DNA from: Endomychus coccineus | Lineage: Eukaryota; Arthropoda; Insecta; Coleoptera; Endomychidae | DNA length: 64,000 nucleotides | Reading direction: 5' to 3' | NCBI GenBank assembly: GCA_958510875.1 | Contig: OY294070.1 | Location: 16,917,631 to 16,981,630, forward strand | Shown here: one piece after another, positions 59,801 through 64,000 of the stretch | How the letters are laid out: each line of letters opens with the position of its first letter | Position numbering within the stretch: the stretch's first letter is position 1 | Notes under the pieces: generated by a model | What the model was told of the DNA's origin: nothing | Seen by the model: only the letters and a program-made list of their open reading frames with translations | Database searches by the model: none | Program-made: the position numbers and the translations under genes

Positions 59801-61673
59801 CGTCGTTTATGACTCTCATGTTATCTCCCTTCAAGGTTTTTTCAAAAACTTTGATGGGACTACGACTATTCGTCTAGTGGTAGTCTCTGAATTTCACTTG
59901 CATTCGTCTAGGGGTTACCCCTCCCTCAGATCGAAGACTTGAAGGTGATGCGCTTTGCAACCAACAGATTAACTGTCTGTTCAGTCACCAGATGATGGAC
60001 TGACAAAGTGGTCTCACAAGGAATACCAGCGCTCTACTCTACTCCAGTCCTGACATCACAACCAACAGTACATCACATCACAAGCAGTAATACGAAAATT
60101 TCTGGTTATATTGGATCCAACCTCGTAATAAGGATTAGGTTTTCATTACTCATAGTACTGCCTTTCTGCTTCTATCTCTGTGAGTCTTTATCGATTGAAC
60201 GCGCCGTGAGGGTACCTATACAATGCATAATATGAACTCGATGCGAAGATTCAACACAATGCCAGAAACAAGATTAAAGTCCCCTGAATTTATCACTTTG
60301 TTCTATAAATCCAGACAACATAAAAACCAGAGTTCTAAGTTATGCTTTTAAGGCTTTATGCACCAACGTTTTATCTTTGTCGTGTTTTTCAACAACGGTC
60401 TTTGTAACCGCAGAGTATTTCACAATATCCCCTTGCATTTCAGCGTGTTCAATCACGCCCGTATTGTCAAACATTCCCATTTTATCATTATTTGCTACAT
60501 TCCGATGAATGTTTAACAAGTTCAATATAGGTTATTACAGAGCAACACTAGTTAACTAAGGGTATGTTCCGTAAATCAATTTTTCTAATCAGAATTCTGG
60601 TTCACGTTTCATAAATATCCGATTCCTGAAAAAGTTTGATTTTCGGAATGCGGTTCCTGAAATTGGTTAAACCAGACTAACCAACGAAAGTTGCCGGTTG
60701 CTCCGGTTCGGTTCGATCTTTTCTTTTAGTTCTGTGGTTATGGAGGATAGTTTGATGTTTTCTGAGTTTGTTATTCCTTGATTTTCTATGTCCTGATTTA
60801 CGAATTTACCTGGACCGCTCAATTTTTTTTTTCCTTTGGTACACGTACATATTTTTCAATATGGTAAGCATAGATAACTCGCTAGTAGAGTTATCTATGA
60901 GGCAAACAGAAACAGCAAAATACTATATTTTTAGGTTATAACACAGAACATAAAGCGACGGTTATACAAACCACGGTCAAGGCGTTCCGTAAATAACCGA
61001 AATTTCAGTAACCATTCCGGAACCGACCGGTTTGACGCGGCTATTTACGGAACATACCCTGAATAATTATCATTGTGTGGTTCACAACTCTATGGTTTAT
61101 ACTTAGTATAGTTAGTAGTTAACTGTCAAAATCACACCACAGAGTAAGAATTTGATTTTTATGGTAAAGTCACTTCGGTTCATAATCTACAGATTTTAGG
61201 TTCATCTCTATGCCGAGGATCACAAAAATGTGACTCAAAATCATCCACTCCTACTTTCACCATTTTAATTAATATCCATATGTTTTGGGGACTTTAGTCA
61301 AAAGTCCACTTTCAGAACTTTTTCCTTCTGGTTGATAAGTCTTATCGTGTTTTTTGAAAATACGAATGATACGGGGGATATCACTGAGCTTTCAAAATTA
61401 ATGTCAATGGAAAATATTCACTCACCGTTGGTGCTTTCACTGCTCGAATTCCTACGGTGAAGTTTCGTACGAAACTTCCATTCCTCATCAGAGCTGCTAT
61501 CTTCTTCTCTGATAGGTATTCCGTTTCTTGCAAGTTTTGTTCCTTTGTTTCTACTGCATGTTGAGTCGCCAGGGAGGATATACTTCGGAATACTTTTGAA
61601 AAACCAAGCGCCTGATTTCTTCCAAATCTCCCTAGTTTCCGCACATATTATACACAGCCAATGGTCCTTCGAA
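35576..61673 (-). CDS. Rph: rabphilin (Rab effector with FYVE-like zinc finger and two C2 domains)
   Basis: Exons found: complement(35576..35876, 39475..39689, 46461..46656, 47540..47733, 54282..54543, 61426..61673). The four C2 exons and the linker exon join in consistent phases. The zinc-finger exon ends one base into a codon while the linker exon needs two, so at least one exon between 54.5 and 61.4 kb was not identified. The first exons lie beyond 64000. Rabphilin binds GTP-loaded Rab3/Rab27 on secretory vesicles and, through its C2 domains, phospholipids and Ca2+, in exocytosis; this is known from the family. The Ca2+-ligand aspartates of both C2 domains are present. The gene is over 26 kb, mainly because of transposons in its introns. 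Confidence 0.92.
36148..38007 (-). mobile_element. Mariner-like DD43D family, copy 2 (internally deleted)
   Basis: The element is bounded by TACAGGGTGTCC and ATACCCTGTA and read on the minus strand. The long inverted repeat at 36148-36760 is complete. At the other end the transposase reading jumps at about 37719 straight into the terminal repeat, so roughly 450 bases with the N-terminal domain and inner part of that repeat are gone. It lies in the intron before the last rabphilin exon. Confidence 0.88.
36861..37719 (-). pseudogene. DD43D mariner-like transposase, copy 2, N-terminus deleted
   Basis: The reading goes from EAILKAVETEPGISTLRLG through GASKSLVHNVLKEEL, YTDEDTFTRCGLF (first Asp) and WVGIVDNFIIGP to HIRRGLVYP, then stop. 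It continues in another frame through HDGAHPHF (second Asp; Pro to His change), SPDLTPCDFF (third Asp) and the C-terminus at 36861. The frame change next to the second Asp is the same as in copies 1 and 3. Confidence 0.88.
38118..38715. repeat. inverted repeat, ~170-base arms
   Basis: The block 38118-38300, with 'gagtatgtaaaac', 'aacgcgaccccacggaaaat' and 'gaccgcaacccctt', returns inverted at 38545-38715. The loop is about 250 bases. It adjoins the DD43D copy 2 and has no coding content; it may be a MITE. Confidence 0.8.
38716..39474. other. rabphilin intron, little recognised
   Basis: A lone hAT-like end CAGTGGCGTGCC lies at 39017, without a partner found nearby. The minus-strand frame 39079-39300 is open for 73 codons but matches nothing known. 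Confidence 0.35.
39475..39689 (-). CDS. Rph: rabphilin exon: first half of C2B
   Basis: The acceptor tttttcag at 39690 upward and the donor gtaagt at 39474. It encodes a linker, LTVPLEKLSPEQKGPLPAPE, then RGQILLSLCYSTKKRSLLVT and LPMDNNGFSDPFVK. The Ca2+-ligand aspartates of loop 1 are present. Confidence 0.93.
39690..40884. other. rabphilin intron, nothing recognised
   Basis: AT-rich sequence without element ends or exons I can support. Confidence 0.4.
40885..41373 (-). mobile_element. internally deleted mariner, 489 bp
   Basis: The ends AGGGCAAGG and CTTGCCCT are inverted repeats. On the minus strand it begins with an untranslated leader and the first codons of a mariner transposase. It then jumps to the C-terminal third: HQDNAPAHRSAVAM (second catalytic Asp), SPDLAPCDFYLF (third Asp, DD34D spacing) and the stop. 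The first catalytic Asp is deleted. It is a classic MITE-forming deletion derivative of a true mariner. Confidence 0.82.
41716..43980. mobile_element. 2.27-kb foldback element with a tandem array at its centre
   Basis: It is bounded by AGTCCAGGAAAT and ATTTCCTGGACT. The outer 400 or so bases of each side are near-perfect inverted repeats ('gatcagaatctgctacagct', 'caattttta', 'cctattgttaataaacaata'). The inner part contains 143-bp tandem repeats. There is no coding capacity. It lies in a rabphilin intron. Confidence 0.85.
42515..43400. repeat. tandem array, 143-bp unit, about six copies
   Basis: 'cggtaactgag' (or a one-base variant) recurs at 42658, 42801, 42944, 43087, 43230 and 43373, exactly 143 bases apart. 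Units differ by only a few bases, so the array was amplified recently, or was homogenised, inside the foldback element. Confidence 0.92.
43981..44755. other. rabphilin intron, nothing recognised
   Basis: Two short plus-strand frames (44064-44258 and 44262-44516) are open. They have no family resemblance or splice context. Confidence 0.35.
44756..46249 (+). mobile_element. Mariner-like DD41D family, copy B
   Basis: TACTGGGTTCCCC and GGGGAACCCTGTA form the ends. It is 1494 bases. It is very close to copy A, with which it shares a one-base insertion in the transposase. It lies in the rabphilin intron between the C2A and C2B exons. Confidence 0.92.
45023..46099 (+). pseudogene. DD41D mariner-like transposase, copy B, broken
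   Basis: It is open from MDYSVQQRVFCVETYMRSN through SLLMNDEAEF (first Asp) to a frameshift near 45520, another near 45650 and the shared insertion near 45794. The third catalytic Asp is His here (DLTAPHFF). It is inactive for several independent reasons. Confidence 0.9.
46461..46656 (-). CDS. Rph: rabphilin exon: second half of C2A
   Basis: The acceptor tttattttcag at 46657 upward and the donor gtaagt at 46460 bound 196 bases. They encode LRTKTVHKTRNPEFNENL, then LHILVVDEDKYGHDFLGE with the second Ca2+-binding loop, and INLAKLKIQNTMY. A MITE begins only 18 bases upstream of the acceptor. Confidence 0.93.
46675..47353. mobile_element. 679-bp MITE with mariner-type ends
   Basis: TACAGGATGTTTC at the left pairs with GGAACATTCTGTA at the right. 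Further in, 'gattctagagttcaa' and 'tttcatataaaa' are inverted repeats over about 90 bases, flanked by TA. It fills most of the 883-base intron between the two C2A exons of rabphilin. Confidence 0.75.
47540..47733 (-). CDS. Rph: rabphilin exon: first half of C2A
   Basis: The acceptor cccttccag enters in phase 0. It encodes LGTMDLSLTYDPLNFTLHC, then TVYRAKNLIPMDINGLSDPY with the first two Ca2+-binding aspartates, and CKLNILP. The donor is gtaaat at 47539. Confidence 0.93.
47942..50667 (-). mobile_element. hAT transposon with BED finger, 2.73 kb, nearly intact
   Basis: The ends TAGAGATGCCACGAAT and ATTCGTGTCATCTCTA are inverted repeats. The 8-bp duplication ATATTTTC is perfect (47934-47941 and 50668-50675). 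Next to each end lie clusters of 'attcgg' repeats, probably transposase-binding sites. It sits inside an older R1-like LINE fragment in a rabphilin intron, between the C2A and linker exons. Confidence 0.95.
48129..50362 (-). pseudogene. hAT transposase (BED finger, RNase H-like, dimerisation domain) with one frameshift
   Basis: Proposed complement(join(48129..49908, 50236..50362)). Exon 1 starts MASFNKKSPIWEYYKICGED and has AVCLLC; exon 2 adds HLQNKH, so the C2-H2 BED finger spans the 327-base intron. The RNase H-like core shows VTSDMWTC, then FLVHDSGAN, CFIHLLQRAV and SKRWNSTYYLM. The tail has LAKIYLSSPGSSVYSER-type dimerisation sequence (EFAKIYLSSPGSSVYSER). One frameshift between 48629 and 48690 separates NFNEKD from ATFLDPRFK. 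Without it, about 635 residues would be open, normal for the family. Confidence 0.92.
50676..51180 (-). mobile_element. R1-like LINE reverse-transcriptase fragment (target of the hAT)
   Basis: On the minus strand KYLGVILD, HLRKLIVIGTATGAMKSTS and PSLQILEGAARKY are C-terminal pieces of a non-LTR reverse transcriptase. The same LINE seems to continue on the other side of the hAT, at 47941 and below. It is decayed by frameshifts. Confidence 0.7.
51202..53533 (+). mobile_element. Mariner-like DD43D family, copy 3 (most complete)
   Basis: The left end TACAGGGTGTCC is complete; the right end stops at GGACACCCT, lacking the last GTA. The inverted repeats are about 600 bases each (51202-51810 and 52935-53533) and include the transposase start. 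It has the best-preserved coding region of the three copies. Confidence 0.9.
51772..52821 (+). pseudogene. DD43D mariner-like transposase, copy 3, frameshifted
   Basis: It starts MAQNFTNTEMVDMLFIYGLC (DUF4817-like). It shifts frame near 51900, then stays open through LRETGKFEANCRETGRRRT, SSVHNVLKEEL and FTDEDTFTRCGLF (first Asp) to a TAA at 52274-52276. Then come WVGIVDNFIIGP, the shared frameshift near 52480, HDGAPPHF (second Asp), SPDLTPCDFF (third Asp) and the stop at 52819-52821. Exactly 43 residues separate the second and third Asp. Confidence 0.9.
53534..54281. other. rabphilin intron, nothing recognised
   Basis: No element ends or exons supported. Confidence 0.4.
54282..54543 (-). CDS. 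Rph: rabphilin exon: serine-rich linker
   Basis: It ends AAG|gtaaaa at 54281 in phase 0, matching the next exon. It encodes QTSSNESQSSKEVDLLKPY, then KTWEEGATDGKTDVSFEGSE and MNEWQWSDSRTNDR. A low-complexity linker between the zinc finger and C2A is usual for rabphilins. The upstream acceptor (tttaag at 54544) is weak, so the 5' edge is less certain. Confidence 0.7.
54740..54990 (+). mobile_element. LINE RNase H fragment, plus strand
   Basis: The reading VTVFQAEVCAIRNYALENLE is the start of an R1/jockey-type RNase H domain, followed by stops. It lies back to back with the next, minus-strand LINE piece. Confidence 0.55.
54991..55560 (-). mobile_element. R1-like LINE fragment between endonuclease and reverse transcriptase
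   Basis: On the minus strand TKTFEESMQMLIEANFPAAP, then ITRPNRIRWAMIQI and remnants of a DDIPHP/GAV stretch match the segment just ahead of the reverse transcriptase in R1-like LINEs. Stops are present. Confidence 0.6.
55610..56600. repeat. AT-rich tandem array with ~610-bp higher-order unit
   Basis: A block 'aacaaataat.ctat.ataaatt' followed by 'aacgctttgg' recurs near 55655, 55890, 56260 and 56505, with alternate spacing of about 240 and 375. Units 1 and 3 share 'gtattagcaaaatt', units 2 and 4 share 'gtattaaaatgtatg'. A dimer was therefore duplicated. Confidence 0.8.
56601..57599. other. rabphilin intron, nothing recognised
   Basis: No exon of the missing linker could be supported here. 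Confidence 0.4.
57600..57900 (-). mobile_element. Penelope-like element fragment with hammerhead-like terminal sequence
   Basis: On the minus strand 57895-57740 reads WHRNVDDIFAI, stops, then LEIETDKQLLFLDINLIK. These are the catalytic YVDD-type box and the following FLD motif of a Penelope reverse transcriptase. Downstream, CTGATGA (complement of 57641-57647), a GGTTAC...GTAGC stem and GAAA (57622-57625) reproduce the block seen at 17236-17412. The middle of the element is deleted. Confidence 0.7.
57959..59317 (+). mobile_element. Mariner-like DD41D family, copy C
   Basis: The right end GGGGAACCCAGTA is complete. The left end TACTGG continues directly into TTTACCCATTTTA, missing about 16 bases of the terminal repeat. 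It is 1359 bases. It lacks the one-base insertion shared by copies A and B. Confidence 0.9.
58212..59167 (+). pseudogene. DD41D mariner-like transposase, copy C, broken
   Basis: It is open from MDYSVQQRVFCVETYIRSN to a TAA at about 58572. A deletion of about 90 bases follows, and the frame resumes with LMTDEANFYLNG (first Asp). It stays open through WCGVGSFGIIGP, QQDGTTAHTARN (second Asp) and APDFFLWGYL (third Asp) to a frameshift caused by a second deletion near 59075. The catalytic triad is intact in one frame. Confidence 0.9.
59318..60339. other. rabphilin intron, nothing recognised
   Basis: Several short frames are open but none carries family motifs. Confidence 0.35.
60340..60525 (-). 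CDS. small ORF of unknown nature
   Basis: A 61-codon frame (MNLLNIHRNVANNDKMGMFD to KDKTLVHKALKA) has a balanced, protein-like composition, unlike the AT-rich noise around it. No domain is recognised. It might be a fragment of an element or an uncharacterised exon. It is not obviously the missing rabphilin exon, since no good splice sites frame it. Confidence 0.2.
   Translation of the reverse strand: MNLLNIHRNVANNDKMGMFDNTGVIEHAEMQGDIVKYSAVTKTVVEKHDKDKTLVHKALKA
60559..61060. mobile_element. 502-bp MITE with 18-base terminal inverted repeats
   Basis: AGGGTATGTTCCGTAAAT at the left is matched by its exact complement at the right. The interior is non-coding and partly repeats 'ttccgtaaat' and 'ggttccgga'-like words. 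No convincing target duplication could be fixed, so the superfamily is open. Confidence 0.75.
61426..61673 (-). CDS. Rph: rabphilin exon: second half of the Rab-binding zinc finger
   Basis: The acceptor ctcttctag at 61674 upward and the donor gtgagt at 61425 bound 248 bases. They encode CIICAETREIWKKSGAWFF, the hallmark of rabphilin/Slp Rab-binding domains, then KSIPKYILP and an acidic-serine stretch REEDSSSDEEWKFR. The SGAWFF motif contacts Rab3 in known structures. Confidence 0.93.
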
Positions 61674-61979
61674 CTAGAAGAGAACGCAGTCGTAAGTAAA
61701 TCGTTGGTTATTTGTCTACAAACTAAGAAACTGATGTGAGCTTAACCCACATTGTGGATTTCCAAATTATTTATCACTACGCCCACTGTTTGTTTTCTAT
61801 TATTTCACAATGGTTTCACGTTGATATAGAGAAATACTTTCTGGGATGCTAACTTCACATGTATCCACCATTGTGAATATAACCAGTTTCTGTAATAATA
61901 TACAGAGTATTGCATTGAAAAAATATATATTTCCGCTAAAGTATGCTATGGTACGACACACGAATTCTGCTTTATCTCA

Positions 61980-64000
61980 ATACCAAAAAGTCTATGGCGC
62001 CAGATGGAATTCCACCTGGTCATTCTCAAGGAATGTGCACCTGAATTAATATCAGTTTTCTGCAGGTTGCTTACCCTTTCATACAAACTTGGTGTCTTTC
62101 TTTCCAGCTGGAAGACAGCTAGAGCAATTCCAGAATAAAGGAGAGAAGACCCTTCCTAAGAATTATAGACCCATTTTACTATTATCTGTGATCTCCAAAG
62201 TGATGGAGAATACAATCAACATCGAGCTCATCCAACACCTAGAGAGCTCCAAAATCGTGAACGACTGGCAGTAAGGCCTTCGTCAGCAGAGATCAACAAG
62301 AGACGTAATTGCCTACGTGTATGGCAGAAATCTATTGCAAACATAAGGCATCTCTGATTGTAACATTGAATACCTCCAAAGCATTTGACCGAGTCTGGCA
62401 CTAAAGCATTCTTGGGAAGCTTCCGTCATATGGTTTGCCGCCTCAACTTTATCGCTTACTATCGAGCTTTTTCTCAGATAAATCACTCCATGTGGTGGTG
62501 ACGCAATATCGTTCGATATAAAGACTATCGATGCTGATATTCCACAGGGATCTGTCTTGGCACCAACTTTTTTTCTGCTTCATATCAACGATCTACTAGA
62601 AGTGATCACCTTTCCGTCCACAGCTGTGCAAATGATGGTACGCTTCATAACGTTATCTCGTCTAGAGCCCCTATACCATGCAATGACGCCAAATGAGCGA
62701 GACAGGGTTAGGTTGACGCAATTGTTGGAGATCTGGCAAAGATTTTGAAATGGGAATCCGATAATCTAGTAGAGTTTAATGCAACCAAAACTCAAGCTTG
62801 CGTCTTCTCCAGGTAGGCGGATCCCATAATTCCTAAAAAGATTATGTCAGGTACAACTATTCCTGTGAAGTCTTCCATGATAATGTTCGCGATCACTATC
62901 AACAGCATACTCCCACGAGACGCTTATGTGAGGTCTATTGCGAAACTTTGTCCCTTACTATCGAGTTTTTTCTCAGATGAATAACTCCACGTGATGGTTG
63001 ACGGGGTATTATCCTACGATACAATAGCTATCAACCCTGGTGTTTCACAGAGACCAGAGATTTGTCTTGACACCAACTTTGTTTCTGCTCCATAAAAACG
63101 ATCAGCTGGAAGTGACCACATGTACCGTCCACAGCTCTTCAGATGGCAAACTTCATTCCGCTTACTCATCTAGAGCACCTGCACCATCCATTGAATCCAG
63201 GGGAGGCGAAACAGAGACATGTAGATGCAATTAATTGAGATCTGGGGAAGATTTCGAAATGAGGATTTGATAATTTAGTAGAGTTTAATGCAACCAAAAC
63301 TCAAGATCGCGTCTTATTCGGGAAGACACAATTCCTATGAAGTCTTTCATATCCATCGTGATCACCACCAACAGCACCCTCTCATGGGAGAATCATGTGA
63401 GGTCCATTGCGAAAACCACTTAACATAAACAGGGTTTTCTATTCCGTGCCAAGAGCTACTCCAGCTGCTCCTCATAATCTACAAAGCTAATATTCAACTT
63501 GTCCTGGAGTATTATTCACATGTTTGGAGTTCGGCTCCCAAACATACGCAAAAGCTGTTGGATTCTATCTAGATGAAAGCTATTCGTCATATTGATGATG
63601 TCATACTTACGATTTTATTGACCTCTTTGGAACGTCGTAGAAAATATCTAAAGATATTCTCATAGTCGGTGCCCATCAGAAATCTCCTCTGTTGTTCGAC
63701 CAAGAGAGATTTCAGATAGGCGGACTAGACGAGCTCACACTAGTCAGCCCTTCATACTTTTTGACTGTGGGGTAGGACCTCAGTCCCCCCCGGCCTGCCC
63801 GTCCAGTGGACTCTAGACCTGCTAATGACTTGCCCTCTCCTACAACAACAGCACGCCACTGTCCGACAGAGACCAACGCCTTAATTGGAGAGGAGACAGT
63901 CTTTTGAACCGTCTGGGCCCCTCTCCCCCTGTCTACTCGTGTTAGTGTTATAATTTATAACAGCTCCCGTTTGACGAGTCGCCGTCGACCTCTTATCATC
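61980..64000 (+). mobile_element. LINE remnant running off the window end
   Basis: Reverse-transcriptase pieces on the plus strand: KNYRPILLLSVISKVMENTI (62160), then KAFDRVWH-like (62380), STGICLGT-type box near 62545, and LEYYSHVWSSAPKHTQKLL (63505), then IRHIDDV. Duplicated segments (62460-62600 against 62960-63120) suggest an internal tandem duplication. It is the same family as the fragment at 24700-25140. Inactive. Confidence 0.7.

Noticed and set aside
60340..60525. Small ORF considered as the missing rabphilin exon
   Set aside because: No strong acceptor or donor in the required phase and no resemblance to rabphilin linkers; kept only as an unknown ORF.
1..64000. CRISPR arrays, prophages, bacterial operons
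   Set aside because: Introns, insect gene families and eukaryotic transposons show that this is nuclear insect DNA; the tandem arrays have no spacer-repeat alternation.

Overview
This is a piece of an AT-rich insect genome. A beetle is plausible, but the order cannot be fixed from the sequence alone. It carries three spliced host genes, all recognised from short exons with consistent GT-AG junctions and reading phases. No tRNA, rRNA, operon or CRISPR array was seen.

Left part (about 4.5-14.5 kb, plus strand): the 3' half of a cytospin-A/SPECC1L-type gene. It has a serine-rich linker, the calponin-homology domain and the stop codon. Its introns hold a Mutator-like MITE, a foldback element, and a dead Crypton tyrosine-recombinase element that is itself split by a 1.15-kb foldback. 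Middle (20.8-29.5 kb, minus strand): a probably complete CRAL-TRIO lipid-transfer protein gene of six exons. The ATG appears to be the last three bases of the first exon. Its introns hold Penelope-like, LINE and mariner remains. Right part (35.6-61.7 kb, minus strand): a rabphilin gene with a zinc-finger exon, a serine-rich linker exon, both C2 domains and the stop. The first exons lie beyond the window and at least one linker exon was not found. Its introns hold most of the transposons.

Roughly half of the window is mobile DNA. There are three copies of a mariner-like family with a DD43D catalytic spacing and about 600-bp terminal inverted repeats that run into the transposase start. There are three copies of a DD41D mariner-like family. 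A 2.7-kb BED-finger hAT element is almost intact, and a 1.6-kb hAT relative of the ZMYM1/TTF type is degraded. Both hATs have perfect 8-bp target duplications and both landed inside older LINEs. Other contents are several LINE fragments (jockey/CR1-like and R1-like), Penelope-like fragments accompanied by hammerhead-ribozyme-like cores, large foldback elements, and three tandem arrays, two of them with higher-order structure.

The host genes are unrelated in function: cytoskeletal and cell-shape scaffold, lipid transfer, and Rab3/27-linked vesicle exocytosis. The most interesting signals are the long-TIR DD43D family whose copies share the same frameshifts, the hammerhead-like motifs tied to Penelope remains, and several nested insertions that can be ordered in time.
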